From the NCBI GenBank assembly GCA_964465155.1, contig CAYXIH010000002.1, forward strand, positions 62,001 through 126,000: a DNA stretch of 64,000 nt, given 5' to 3'. The notes under the pieces were generated by a model that saw only the letters and a program-made list of their open reading frames with translations, searched no databases and was not told the DNA's origin. Positions within the stretch are counted from its first letter, which is position 1; each line of letters opens with the position of its first letter. The stretch is from Spiro-02 sp964465155. Its GTDB lineage: Bacteria > Spirochaetota > Spirochaetia > Sphaerochaetales > Sphaerochaetaceae. A program made the translations under genes and the position numbers. Below are positions 25,674 through 34,712 of this stretch, piece after piece.

Positions 25674-26588
25674 CTAGAGCGTGCGCATGGGGAGGATTTC
25701 GCTGTTGCACAACATCTCGATCTGCATCAGGTCGGCCACTGGGCAGGTATCTGCCAAGGCAGCGGTTGCCTGTGCCACATAGATGGCATCCATCAGCGCA
25801 TCGCCACGGCCTGTTGCCCATGCAAAGGCGGCGCTGAGCAGCTCGCCGTTGCAATCCTTCGGTCCTTGGCTGAAGGGACCGACATACAACCCCTGCTGGG
25901 AGTCGACGTAGTAGAGGCCCCCGTCATCCAGCGGCATGAGGACCCGCTGTACGCCACGGGTAAGAAACCAACGCCCAGCCTTTGCTGCCGCAGCGTCGTC
26001 TGTGACCGCAATGCCCGTCAATTGGGACGCCACCGCTTGGCTGGGGGTGATCATGTCCAGCATGCTGTACATGGAGGTGGGGTAGGTTGCTCCAAGCCGG
26101 GGATTGAACGAGATGCTCTTTCCCCCCTTGCGGGCGATCTCCTTGGCTGCCAGGGCAGTCTCCTCGTCCACATCCCCCTGCAGCAGCAATACATCGCACC
26201 GCCTGATCGCCTCCGCATGGGAACGGACGAACATCCCGTTGATCGCTGTGTTTGCCCCTTCGAAGCATATGGTTGTGCTTCCTTGCCCCGAGGAGGTGTT
26301 CACCAGCAGCCCGGTGGTCCCCTGTTGCTGGATGGTGATGTCCTGCACCCCAATGCGGGCCTTGCGCAGGAGCTCGATGCACGACTTGCCGTTGCTGTCG
26401 TCCCCCACCTGCCCAATGAAGGTGACGCGTGCCCCCAAGGAGGCAAGGGTTGTTGCGATCATGGCTCCCTGCCCGGCAATGGAGGTGCGCACCGATTGTG
26501 CGGTGACACCATCCCCGCAGGCGGGGATGGTCGCTGTGGTGATATCCAATGAGTGGTAGAGGCTACCCAATACGCAGTACGTGTGCAT
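25674..26588 (-). CDS. PfkB/ribokinase-like protein with altered catalytic motif
   Basis: 304 aa ribokinase-fold protein. PfkB signature 1 is recognisable (GGQGAM-like AGQGAMIATTLASLG, 38-52; IGQVGDDSNG, 58-67). Signature 2, normally D-T-x-G-A-G-D, reads KDCNGELLSAAFAWATG, so the catalytic Asp position is E249. The protein may be a weak or different kinase, or a non-catalytic sugar binder. ATG 26588 has no ribosome-binding site, and a -10 box ends 9 nt before it. It is divergent from ldhA, with about 100 bp between them. Confidence 0.75.
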   Translation of the reverse strand: MHTYCVLGSLYHSLDITTATIPACGDGVTAQSVRTSIAGQGAMIATTLASLGARVTFIGQVGDDSNGKSCIELLRKARIGVQDITIQQQGTTGLLVNTSSGQGSTTICFEGANTAINGMFVRSHAEAIRRCDVLLLQGDVDEETALAAKEIARKGGKSISFNPRLGATYPTSMYSMLDMITPSQAVASQLTGIAVTDDAAAAKAGRWFLTRGVQRVLMPLDDGGLYYVDSQQGLYVGPFSQGPKDCNGELLSAAFAWATGRGDALMDAIYVAQATAALADTCPVADLMQIEMLCNSEILPMRTL

Positions 26589-26597
26589 ACGTGCGAT

Positions 26598-26625
26598 TGA
26601 ATACTGTTTCGCATCTATTTGTAAA
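26598..26625 (-). promoter_or_regulatory. Promoter of the PfkB-like gene (leaderless type)
   Basis: On the reverse strand TTTACA and TATTCA are separated by 16 bp. Nine nt lie between the -10 and the ATG at 26588. Confidence 0.5.
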
Positions 26626-26688
26626 GGCTGATGGAGGTATCCGATGGAGGTTTTCATCAGTATATTCAATATGACAAGGAGAGAACTG

Positions 26689-27741
26689 ATGAAGAAGACC
26701 ATCAAGGTAGCATTCTACGACACCAAACCATACGACCGGGTGTGGTTCGACAAGATGAAGGATATGTTCCCTGACTATCCGCTGGACATCATGTACTTCG
26801 AGATGAAGCTCAATGAGAAGAGTGCCTCCACCACCGCCGGATATGATGTGGTATGCGCCTTCGTCAACGACGACATTGATGCGTCGGTCATCGATACCAT
26901 GGTAGCCGGGGGAGTGAAGCTGTTGGCCATGCGGTGCGCAGGGTACAACAACATCGACTTCCAGGAGGCCTTTGGCAAGCTGCACGTGGTGCGCGTCCCT
27001 GCCTATTCCCCCTATGCCGTGGCTGAGTTCGCCATGGCGCTGCTGCTTGAGGTGGCGCGCCGCCTGCAGCATGCATATGTGCGCACGCGTGAGTTCAACT
27101 TCACCCTCAGTGGGCTGGTTGGCTTCGATCTCCATGGAAAGACTGTCGGAGTTATCGGAACTGGCAAGATCGGGCGGGTGTTCATCGACATCTGCAAGGG
27201 CTTTGGCATGAATGTCATTGCCTACGACCCCTATCCTGCAGCCGACCTAGGAGTCCCCTTTGTATCGGTGGAGGAGCTGTGCAAGCAGGCAGACATCATC
27301 TCGTTGCATTGCCCGCTGACGCCCCAGACCAAGCACCTGATCAATGCGCATACCCTCTCCCTGATGAAGGACGGAGTGTATATCATCAACACATCCCGTG
27401 GTGCCCTGATCGAGAGCGAGGCATTGCTCGAGGCGATCAAGAGCAAGAAAGTCGGTGGTGCTGGATTGGATGTCTATGAGGAGGAGGGCGACCTCTTCTA
27501 CGAGGACATGTCCTCTGCCGTGGTCACCGACGATGTGCTTGCCGTGCTGATCTCACAGCCCAATGTGGTGGTCACTGGCCACCAGGCGTTCCTGACCAAT
27601 GAAGCGCTGCAGAACATTGCAGAGGCGACGATCACCAGCATCAAGCAATACTTTGCCGACGAGCCGTTGCCCAATGAGATCTGCTACAACTGCATCGAGA
27701 GCAAGCATTGTGCGAAGGACCATGTGCATAGGTGTTTCTAA
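26689..27741 (+). CDS. ldhA: D-lactate dehydrogenase
   Basis: 350 aa. The NAD-binding loop is GTGKIGRVF (about 157-165). The catalytic set is Arg in NTSRGALIE, Glu in LDVYEEEGDLFYED and His in VTGHQAFLT. The YEEE-x-x-x-F-x-E-D segment and GHQAFLT are typical of fermentative D-lactate dehydrogenases rather than other 2-hydroxyacid dehydrogenases. The enzyme reduces pyruvate to D-lactate with NADH. ATG 26689 follows AAGGAG by 7 nt; upstream in-frame ATGs lack such a site. The Cys-rich C-terminus (CYNCIESKHC) is unusual. Confidence 0.9.
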   Translation: MKKTIKVAFYDTKPYDRVWFDKMKDMFPDYPLDIMYFEMKLNEKSASTTAGYDVVCAFVNDDIDASVIDTMVAGGVKLLAMRCAGYNNIDFQEAFGKLHVVRVPAYSPYAVAEFAMALLLEVARRLQHAYVRTREFNFTLSGLVGFDLHGKTVGVIGTGKIGRVFIDICKGFGMNVIAYDPYPAADLGVPFVSVEELCKQADIISLHCPLTPQTKHLINAHTLSLMKDGVYIINTSRGALIESEALLEAIKSKKVGGAGLDVYEEEGDLFYEDMSSAVVTDDVLAVLISQPNVVVTGHQAFLTNEALQNIAEATITSIKQYFADEPLPNEICYNCIESKHCAKDHVHRCF

Positions 27742-27867
27742 TTGATTCTGACCAGATGGAGGGCGCCCGTTGCTGCAGCTTGTCCATGTTGTTCACTCAG
27801 TGTTGATTGATACCCGCTGATTGGCATGGCAAACGGGGCATGGGTGCTTCGAGAACTGGATATGAAT

Positions 27868-27905
27868 AGGGGTCGACGGCGTTGCCGGCGACCCCTTTCC
27901 TTTGT
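27868..27905. terminator. Terminator between ldhA and mscL
   Basis: AGGGGTCG pairs with CGACCCCT, with an inner CGGC/GCCG stem, followed by TTCCTTTGTT. The genes on either side are convergent. Confidence 0.75.
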
Positions 27906-28363
27906 TATTTGGTCTCCTGCTTCTTCAGCAGGTCCCTGATCTCGCCCAGCAGGACGATGTCCTGGGGTGGGGCAGGGGGAGCTACTGGAGCTGCGGCTAC
28001 CGGTGGCTCGTTCTTCTTGCGTTCGGCTTCGAGCGTTGCCCGGGCCTTGTTGAACGACCGTACCATGATGAATACCACCAGTGCGATCAGCAGGAAGTTG
28101 ATGATCTTCTGGATGAAGTTTCCATAGTTGAGGGTCACTGCAGCGGCTGTTTCCGTCGCTGGGTGGATGACCCATGCCAAGTCGGCGAAATTTACCCCCC
28201 CGATGATGACGCCGATGACCGGCATGACGATGTCGTTGACCAACGACTGCACGATTGCTGTGAATGCCGTGCCGACGATGATACCGACAGCCATGTCCAT
28301 GACGTTCCCACGTGTGATGAACGCCTTGAAGTCACTCCAAAAAGTGCCTGTATGCTTGCCCAT
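27905..28363 (-). CDS. mscL: Large-conductance mechanosensitive channel
   Basis: 152 aa. The N-terminal helix and first membrane segment match MscL closely (FKAFITRGNVMDMAVGIIVG), and the second membrane segment is IQKIINFLLIALVVFIMV. A cytoplasmic bundle rich in Ala, Pro and charged residues ends in LGEIRDLL. The channel opens under membrane tension to release solutes during hypo-osmotic shock. ATG 28363 is 7 nt after GGGGAGG; a TTG two codons upstream is unlikely. It lies 21 bp downstream of rlmKL and is probably the last gene of that operon. Confidence 0.95.
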   Translation of the reverse strand: MGKHTGTFWSDFKAFITRGNVMDMAVGIIVGTAFTAIVQSLVNDIVMPVIGVIIGGVNFADLAWVIHPATETAAAVTLNYGNFIQKIINFLLIALVVFIMVRSFNKARATLEAERKKNEPPVAAAPVAPPAPPQDIVLLGEIRDLLKKQETK

Positions 28364-28384
28364 TCGCAAACCTCCCCACGAGTC

Positions 28385-30643
28385 TTATTCCTGGTTATCC
28401 AGGGGTTTCTTCAATACTGCCTTGCGTACGGTCTTCACCTGGCTGGTGGCACGCTGGGCTTGCACCTTCTTGTGCCTGATCAGGTAGCACTTGTGGATCT
28501 TCATGTCCCGCTTGAAGTCATCCCCAATGGTCTTGACGGTGATGTCCTCTACGTCGAACTGCTCCGACAGAGCCTCGTCCAGCTCGAACTTGCGGAAGTT
28601 GTTGGAGAAGATCAGGGTGCCGTCCTTGTCCAGGTGCATCATGCAGGCACGCACCAGCTTGACCTGGTCGCGGTCCACGTCGAAGTCCCTCTTGCCCTTG
28701 CTGTTGCTGAACGTGGGGGGATCACAGAAGATCAGGTCGAACTTGTCATAGGTCTCGAACAGCCAGTCGATGCAGTCGTTGCGGAAGAAGAAGTGGTTCA
28801 TCCCGGTGAACCCGTTGTTCTCCATGTTCTTGATCGACCAGTCCAGGTAGGTGCTGGAGGCGTCTACGCTGACGGTGCTCAGCGCCCCGCCTGCGGCGGC
28901 ATGGACGGTTGCGGTGGATGTATAGGAGAAGAGGTTGAGGAACCGCTTGCCCTTTGCCATCTGCATGATCATCTCACGCACCGGGCGGTGGTCGAGGAAA
29001 ATGCCAGTGTCCAGGTAGTCTGTGAAGTTGACCATGAAGCGCAGTCCATGCTCACGCATGAGGAAGAAGCGGTTGGAGGCTCCCATCTTCTCGTATTGGC
29101 TGGTACCCTTTTGGGGTGTGCGCTGCTTGACGAAGATGTTCTCCCTGTCGATTCCGGTGACCCGTTCCACCGCATCCACCAGCTCCTCGAGCCTGCGCAG
29201 TGCATCCTCGGTGGGGATGGAGGCCGGTGGTGCATACTCCTGCAGGGAGATCCACTTGCCTTCGTAGAGGTCCACGGCAGCGGAGTACTCTGGCATGTCG
29301 GCGTCATAGATGCGGTAGCTGGTCACTCCCTGCTGCTCCATCAGGGGCTTGAGGGTCGCAAGGTTCTTCTTCAGGCGGTTCGCAGCCATCTCGGCGCCTG
29401 GCGTCAGTGGTGCAGCAAGGCGTTCGAGCTTGCGCTGCATGGCCTTGTCGATCATCTCCTGGCGTTCTTTCTCGGAGAATACATAATAGTGGGCGATCTG
29501 GCACGGGACCCCGCCGCTGATGACCGTATTGGTCCTGTTGGGCTTCATGTCCACAAAGGAGAGCAGCTGTTGGTCGCCACAGAGGATGGAGATCCTCCAC
29601 CCGCCAAAGAGGGTGTTGAACTGTCGTCCGATGGTGATGTACAGCGACTCGATGCTCTCTCCGCCGGTCATCCGCATCCCATATGGGGGATCGGTGACAA
29701 TGCACCCCTTGGGAGCGGGTACATCGGCAGGAGTCAGGTCACGCACGTCTTTCTGTGCAAACTGGATGAACTGGCCAACGCCAGCTGCATCTGCATTCGC
29801 CTTGGCAATTGCGACAGCCTTGGCGTCGCTGTCCCAGCCATAGAGGGAGAGCTGCTTCTGCATGCCAATCTCGCGGCGTGCAATTGCTTCGTCCTCTATT
29901 TCCTCCCACAAGTCGGGGTCGTGGATCGGCAGGCGGTAGAATGCGAACTTGGAGGAGTTGAGGAGCCCAGGGGCCGTATCGGTGGCCATCCATGCTGCCT
30001 CGATGACGATCGTGCCCGATCCGCAGAATGGGTCGAGCAACGGCTCCACCCCCTCCTCGGAGGTGATGGTCTTCTTCCAGTCGGAGCGGTACAGCAGGGC
30101 CGCGGCGAGGTACTCGCTCATCACGGCGTCCGTCTGTCCCTTGCGGTAGCCGCGCTTGTGCATCGAACGGCCGGAGAAGTCGACGTACCAAACCACCCGT
30201 TCCCCATCCACATGGATATGGAACGTCACGTCAGGATTGTCGCGGTCGACATTTGGGCGTTCGCCGTCGAAGGCGCCACGGATGCGGTCGACGACCGCAT
30301 CCTTGACCTTCAGCGCAGCAAAATGTGAATTGCGCAGCCATCTGCAGTTGGAGACCGTCTCGGAGACCGAGAATGTCTTGTCGGGGCTCAGCCAGTTCTC
30401 CCATGGAATCTGCATGGATGACTCATACAGCTCATCCGTGCTGGTTACCGACTCGTCCTCGAACAGGGCGAGCATCAGCCGCGTCGCAATGCGCGACCAG
30501 AGGCAGAAACGATAGGCTGTGGCCAGGTCGGCTTCGAATTCGACGCCGCCACCGGTCACATGTACGTCTGGAGACCCGGCTTGCCGGGCCTCCATCTCAA
30601 CAAGGTCATTCTGGTTTGCAGAAGCCGTCGCATAGAAAATCAT
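28385..30643 (-). CDS. rlmL: Bifunctional 23S rRNA methyltransferase RlmKL
   Basis: 752 aa, the size of the fused enzyme. It contains an N-terminal THUMP region (about 1-160), then the RlmL N2-guanine methyltransferase domain with DPFCGSGT and TDPPYG, and a C-terminal RlmK-like domain with an N-F-T-D-Y-L-D-T-G-I-F-L-D-H segment, LFSYT and CDPPTFSNSK. In Escherichia coli the two halves modify G2445 (N2) and G2069 (N7) of 23S rRNA. It starts 18 bp after the hslO stop. Confidence 0.93.
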   Translation of the reverse strand: MIFYATASANQNDLVEMEARQAGSPDVHVTGGGVEFEADLATAYRFCLWSRIATRLMLALFEDESVTSTDELYESSMQIPWENWLSPDKTFSVSETVSNCRWLRNSHFAALKVKDAVVDRIRGAFDGERPNVDRDNPDVTFHIHVDGERVVWYVDFSGRSMHKRGYRKGQTDAVMSEYLAAALLYRSDWKKTITSEEGVEPLLDPFCGSGTIVIEAAWMATDTAPGLLNSSKFAFYRLPIHDPDLWEEIEDEAIARREIGMQKQLSLYGWDSDAKAVAIAKANADAAGVGQFIQFAQKDVRDLTPADVPAPKGCIVTDPPYGMRMTGGESIESLYITIGRQFNTLFGGWRISILCGDQQLLSFVDMKPNRTNTVISGGVPCQIAHYYVFSEKERQEMIDKAMQRKLERLAAPLTPGAEMAANRLKKNLATLKPLMEQQGVTSYRIYDADMPEYSAAVDLYEGKWISLQEYAPPASIPTEDALRRLEELVDAVERVTGIDRENIFVKQRTPQKGTSQYEKMGASNRFFLMREHGLRFMVNFTDYLDTGIFLDHRPVREMIMQMAKGKRFLNLFSYTSTATVHAAAGGALSTVSVDASSTYLDWSIKNMENNGFTGMNHFFFRNDCIDWLFETYDKFDLIFCDPPTFSNSKGKRDFDVDRDQVKLVRACMMHLDKDGTLIFSNNFRKFELDEALSEQFDVEDITVKTIGDDFKRDMKIHKCYLIRHKKVQAQRATSQVKTVRKAVLKKPLDNQE

Positions 30644-30661
30644 AGAGTCTCCTGTGGTTCG

Positions 30662-31615
30662 TCATACCTCCGGTGCGGGGGGTGTGACGATCTCCTGTAG
30701 TTCTTGTTCGGTGAACTGGTAGACGCTTCCACAGTTGAAGCACTCCAATTCGAGTGGGAAGGGTCCCTTGTCCAGGATATCCTTCAGTTCCTTCTCGGGC
30801 ATCGATGCCAGGTATCCCTGGAAGTTCTTCTTGCTGCATGGGCATGAGAACCCCAACGGCATGTGGGCAAGGTGCTCGGGCTTGTCATTGGCGAACTGCT
30901 CGTTCACGTAGTCGGTGACTGTGTTGCCGGCTGCGAGGAACTTGCCAAGCGGTGCAAGCTCGGAGGCATGCTGCTGCAGCTGCTCCAGCACTGCGTCCGG
31001 ACAACCGGGCATCGCCTGGAGGAACAAGCCGCCTGCACCCACTGCACGTCCTTCCTTGTCAAACTGGATCGACAGGGAGAAGAGGCTCGGCGTCTGCTCG
31101 GACTGCTGGTAGTAGAGTGCCAGGTCCTGGGCAAGGTTGCCATGCTCGAGCATGACTTGGCCGCTGAACGGCTTGTTGTTTCCTTCCAGCAGCTTGGTGA
31201 CCGTCAGGAAGCCCGGGCCATAGAACATGGAGAGGTCGAAGTTCTCCAGCGGTGCGGTGACTTCGATGGGATTGTTCTTGAGGTAACCACGGACGGCGCC
31301 GCATGCCCATGACTCGACGTAGACGCCCCCGATGGGACCTCCGCATTCGATGGTCAGCAGCAACCGGTCATTTCCCTTGAGGTTTGAGGCCAACAGTCCG
31401 CCGGCGATATATGCTTGGCCAAGTACGACCGTCTCCAGGATTCCCAAGGAGAAGTTCGCACGGACTTGGTTGATCATGTGTGTAGCTTGGATTGCCGTCA
31501 GGCGGACCTTTCCGTCATCGAGCAGGAATACTTCACGCCCGTCTTCGGGCAGTGCCTTGAGGTGCTCTACGAGCACGCTGTCTTCAATTGGTTTACGAAA
31601 CACCTGTGTCTCCAT
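30662..31615 (-). CDS. hslO: Redox-regulated chaperone Hsp33
   Basis: 317 aa. The C-terminal redox switch shows the four zinc-binding cysteines as C-P-C and C-F-N-C, with 32 residues between the pairs. The N-terminal substrate-binding fold includes VSGG-equivalents such as GGPIGGVYVE and YGPGFLTVTK. Under oxidation the cysteines form disulphides and the chaperone is activated. ATG 31615 has no convincing ribosome-binding site and lies within one arm of a predicted stem; a TTG at 31627 is an alternative start. It is downstream of ftsH, another stress gene. Confidence 0.93.
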   Translation of the reverse strand: METQVFRKPIEDSVLVEHLKALPEDGREVFLLDDGKVRLTAIQATHMINQVRANFSLGILETVVLGQAYIAGGLLASNLKGNDRLLLTIECGGPIGGVYVESWACGAVRGYLKNNPIEVTAPLENFDLSMFYGPGFLTVTKLLEGNNKPFSGQVMLEHGNLAQDLALYYQQSEQTPSLFSLSIQFDKEGRAVGAGGLFLQAMPGCPDAVLEQLQQHASELAPLGKFLAAGNTVTDYVNEQFANDKPEHLAHMPLGFSCPCSKKNFQGYLASMPEKELKDILDKGPFPLELECFNCGSVYQFTEQELQEIVTPPAPEV

Positions 31616-31746
31616 CGGTAGCGACAACTGCCCGGTTACGTCCCGTCACAGCGCCCAGCGGCATAATCTACACCTTTGGCGTCGCTACCTGTAGTTTCAT
31701 ACACCAGCTGCAGAAATGTTCCGCGCCGGTGCGTAGGTGTAGATTA
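31616..31746 (-). promoter_or_regulatory. Structured leader between ftsH and hslO
   Basis: Two perfect inverted repeats conflict. Stem A pairs 31735-31746 with 31664-31675 (12 bp, TAATCTACACCT/AGGTGTAGATTA), and one arm includes the ftsH stop codon. Stem B pairs 31681-31689 with 31617-31625 (9 bp, GGTAGCGAC/GTCGCTACC), ending one nt before the hslO ATG. One arm of B lies inside the loop of A, so the two form either a pseudoknot or alternative states. Stem B would mask the translation start. No known riboswitch class was recognised. Confidence 0.5.
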
Positions 31747-33753
31747 GACAATGATCTCACTTTTTGCAATACTTTCGAACTCGTCTCCCTCGATTGCTTC
31801 CTTCTTCAGCAGCACTTGCGTGATCTTCTCAAGGGCATTGCGGTTTTTCTCCAGGTGCTCCTTGACGATCGCATACCGTGCGTTGACCACACGGGCAGTC
31901 TCGCTGTCGATGTACTGCTGTGCCTGCTCCGAATACTCACGCGATCCAGGCAGCCCGGCGATCCCGCTCTGCACGCTGGGAAGCGTGATATTGCGGTACC
32001 GTTCGCTCATGCCGAACTCCGTGATCATCTTGCGCACCATGTCGCTTGCCCGGCTGATGTCGTTGCTGGCACCGGTGGAGATCTCACCAAAGATGATCTC
32101 CTCGGCCGCACGTCCACCCAGCAGGGTGTCGATGTTGCTCAGCAGCTCGCTTTCAGAAAGGAGGAACCGGTCCTCCGTCGGGTACTGGAGGGTATAGCCC
32201 AATGCACCCATGCCACGGGGAATGATCGATATCTTGGAGACAGGCTGTGAGCCTGGGGTCATGTAGGCCGTCAGGGCATGGCCTGTCTCGTGGTAGGCCA
32301 CCTTCTTTCTTTCAGCCTCGGTGAGGATCCTGCTCTTGCGCTGGAGTCCTGCCACCGACTTCTCGATTGCCTCCTCCAAGTCTTCCTGCGTCACACAGCT
32401 GCGCTTGGAGCGGACTGCCAGCAACGCCGCCTCGTTGACGATATTGGCCAAGTCGGCACCTGCAAGGCCCGCGGATGCCTGGGCAATCTTCTTCAGGTCG
32501 GCATCCTTGTCAAGCTTGATGTTCTTTGCATGGATCTTCAGGATGGCGTAGCGGCCATCGAGGTCGGGCTTGTCGATGAGCACCTGCCTGTCGAACCGGC
32601 CGGGGCGCAGCAGTGCGGGGTCCAGTATCTCGGGGCGGTTGGTGGCTGCGAGGATGATGACCCCGGTGCGCGAATCAAAGCCGTCCATCTCGACCAACAG
32701 CTGGTTCAGCGTCTGCTCACGCTCGTCGTTGCCACCAATGCCAGCCGATACGCGCGAGCGCCCGATGGCATCGATTTCATCGATGAAGATGATGCACGGG
32801 GAGTTCTCCCTGGCCTGCCGGAACAAGTCCCTCACGCGGGCGGCGCCCACGCCAACGAACATCTCCACGAAGTCGGCGCCGCTCATCTTGAAGAAGGGGA
32901 CGCCTGCTTCACCGGCCACTGCTTTTGCAAGCAGGGTCTTTCCTGTGCCCGGAGGACCCACCAGCAGGACACCCTTGGGAATCTTGCCGCCGATCTCCGT
33001 ATATTTGTCGGGGTGCTTGAGGAAGTCAACGACCTCCTCCAGCTCATACTTGCTCTCATCTTCCCCCGCCACGTCGTCAAAGCGGACGCCGGTGTCACCC
33101 TCTGCCACGATCTTGGCCTTGTTCTGGTTGAAGGAGAGCACCCCTTGTCCACCTCCCTGGCCCATCTTTGCAAAGAGAAACTTCCAGAGGATGAAGACCA
33201 GCGCGAACGGGACGATCCAGGAGAGGATGGTGCCGAAGAGGCTGGGTTTTGAAGGGGCTGTGGCGTAGTACTCAACGCCAAGCTCGTCCATCAGGGGGAT
33301 CAGCGACGGATCATCCAGCGAGTAGGTCGAGTACATGCTTGCAGTGGGTGCCGTTCCCGTGGCTCCCGTGGAGAATCCAAAGAAGTCGGTGGGTGAGGTC
33401 TCAGGGACCAACTCCGCCTTGGTGGAGGTGTATCCGATATATTGGTCGCTCTCGATGGCCACGCGCTTGATCGTGCCGTTCTTGATCAGCGACTTGAACT
33501 GGTTGTAGTCAATGGATGTGATGTTCGACGTCTGGGTGAAGAACATGCTGTTGAACATCATCAGCAGCAGCAGGATGATGAAGAAATACCAGAAGGAGAA
33601 CTTGAACTTCTTCTTGGTCCCTGGATCCACACCGCTGACACGGTGGATGCCCGGTTCCTCCGTCTGTTTGTTCTTCCTCTTGCCGTTGTCGTCGTTCTTT
33701 GGCGAAAACTGGGTTTCTTGTTCCGTCTGATCCTTGGGGTCAAAATCTGCCAT
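31744..33753 (-). CDS. ftsH: ATP-dependent zinc metalloprotease FtsH
   Basis: 669 aa. A cytoplasmic N-terminus of about 50 polar residues precedes membrane helix 1 (53-72); the periplasmic domain and helix 2 (SWIVPFALVFILWKFLFA) follow. The AAA module has Walker A GPPGTGKT, Walker B IIFIDEIDAIG and the SRH NRPEILDPALLRPGRFD. The protease has HETGH and the third zinc ligand Asp in SNDISRASDM. It degrades unstable membrane and stress-related proteins. ATG 33753 is preceded by GAGG 7 nt upstream. The N-terminal tail is longer than in E. coli FtsH. Confidence 0.97.
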   Translation of the reverse strand: MADFDPKDQTEQETQFSPKNDDNGKRKNKQTEEPGIHRVSGVDPGTKKKFKFSFWYFFIILLLLMMFNSMFFTQTSNITSIDYNQFKSLIKNGTIKRVAIESDQYIGYTSTKAELVPETSPTDFFGFSTGATGTAPTASMYSTYSLDDPSLIPLMDELGVEYYATAPSKPSLFGTILSWIVPFALVFILWKFLFAKMGQGGGQGVLSFNQNKAKIVAEGDTGVRFDDVAGEDESKYELEEVVDFLKHPDKYTEIGGKIPKGVLLVGPPGTGKTLLAKAVAGEAGVPFFKMSGADFVEMFVGVGAARVRDLFRQARENSPCIIFIDEIDAIGRSRVSAGIGGNDEREQTLNQLLVEMDGFDSRTGVIILAATNRPEILDPALLRPGRFDRQVLIDKPDLDGRYAILKIHAKNIKLDKDADLKKIAQASAGLAGADLANIVNEAALLAVRSKRSCVTQEDLEEAIEKSVAGLQRKSRILTEAERKKVAYHETGHALTAYMTPGSQPVSKISIIPRGMGALGYTLQYPTEDRFLLSESELLSNIDTLLGGRAAEEIIFGEISTGASNDISRASDMVRKMITEFGMSERYRNITLPSVQSGIAGLPGSREYSEQAQQYIDSETARVVNARYAIVKEHLEKNRNALEKITQVLLKKEAIEGDEFESIAKSEIIV

Positions 33754-33832
33754 GCGTATTCCTCGTGCCCTGAGATGTGGGGTTACACTAAAATATACAT
33801 GTGCCAATGCAAAACGGCAAACGAGACAGCGC

Positions 33833-34555
33833 CTATCTGGCCGGATTGTGTGACTTTGTTCCCCATGGGCGCGCTGTTCCCAGCCATCCGTTCTGCTGCC
33901 AGTACATGCGCTCTGCAGGCCCACTGCCCATGTTGGATTTCTGCATGCCGCGCATCATCATGAACAGGAACCTGACCTGCAGCGACACTTGTGGCTTTCT
34001 CTCCCGATTCAGATGCCTGGCGATCTTGCCCATCTGCTGCTGGATCTTCTGTTGTTTCTTGGGTGAAACCTCGCTCCAGGCCTTTGCCTGCACGCTGGTG
34101 CCATAGGTGTGGATATCGGAAATTCCCCAGTACGTGAGCATCCGTGCCACCGGCTTGACCGCCTGTGAGGCCCCCATGCCGGCGGTGGTGCTCAGAACGA
34201 CCGCACGCTTGGAGTACATGCATGCCCTGGGGCGGTGGGTTACCCACCAGGTGAACGTCAGGTCCATGAACGCCTTCAGAGATGCCGAAGGCCCCATGCA
34301 GTAGTTAGGGGTGGTGAACACCAGGATGTCGGCATCCTCAATGGCCGACATGATCCTCTGCTTCTGGTCGGAGAACGGGCACCGAAGCGGATCTTCTATG
34401 CAGGCATAGCATCCCAGGCAGAAATGGGGGAGGTCGGTCGGGAGGAAGAATTCCGTCACCTGCGAATCCGGAGGCATTGCCTCCACCAAGAGCTTGCCCA
34501 TATGGTAGGTGCTCCCCTTGTGTGCCTGTCCGTTTACCACCACTATCTTGTCCAT
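33833..34555 (-). CDS. Flavodoxin-fold NAD(P)H-dependent FMN reductase with Cys motif
   Basis: 240 aa. The flavin phosphate loop is NGQAHKGSTYHM (8-19), and the second FMN segment is TTPNYCMGPSASLKAFMDL. CLGCYACIEDPLRCPF (about 46-61) is the Cys motif of iron-sulfur-type flavoproteins and related reductases, and the C-terminal 60 residues are an extra basic helical region. ATG 34555 is 7 nt after AGGGAG. It is transcribed divergently from the TetR gene and is probably its target. Confidence 0.85.
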   Translation of the reverse strand: MDKIVVVNGQAHKGSTYHMGKLLVEAMPPDSQVTEFFLPTDLPHFCLGCYACIEDPLRCPFSDQKQRIMSAIEDADILVFTTPNYCMGPSASLKAFMDLTFTWWVTHRPRACMYSKRAVVLSTTAGMGASQAVKPVARMLTYWGISDIHTYGTSVQAKAWSEVSPKKQQKIQQQMGKIARHLNRERKPQVSLQVRFLFMMMRGMQKSNMGSGPAERMYWQQNGWLGTARPWGTKSHNPAR

Positions 34556-34652
34556 TCGGTATCTCCCTTTCATGACATATTCTTTGGAGTGAAGTGACTT
34601 GTATGTCAAGAGGATGAGATTGTCCAACCGACATCCATTGTAAGTCAGTGCT

Positions 34653-34668
34653 TTCTTCAATTGAAGAA
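34653..34668. promoter_or_regulatory. Perfect palindrome, probable TetR operator
   Basis: TTCTTCAATTGAAGAA is a perfect 16-bp dyad that overlaps the -35 box of the tetR promoter, in the region between the divergent flavin reductase and tetR genes. Confidence 0.6.
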
Positions 34669-34689
34669 CTGCCAACGTGCGTCTATAGT
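34661..34689 (+). promoter_or_regulatory. tetR promoter
   Basis: TTGAAG and TATAGT with a 17-bp spacer; the -10 ends 23 nt before ATG 34713. Confidence 0.65.
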
Positions 34690-34712
34690 GTGGGGTAGAG
34701 AGGATATTTTCT

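Noticed and set aside
27902..30328. An 808-codon open frame on the + strand
   Set aside because: It lies exactly opposite mscL and rlmKL, has no homology-like motifs and is rich in His, Val and Leu as expected for an antisense shadow of GC-biased codons.
31616..31746. c-di-GMP riboswitch in the hslO leader (3' end resembles TACCGATGG)
   Set aside because: Only the last bases match; the conserved core of the GEMM class is not present.
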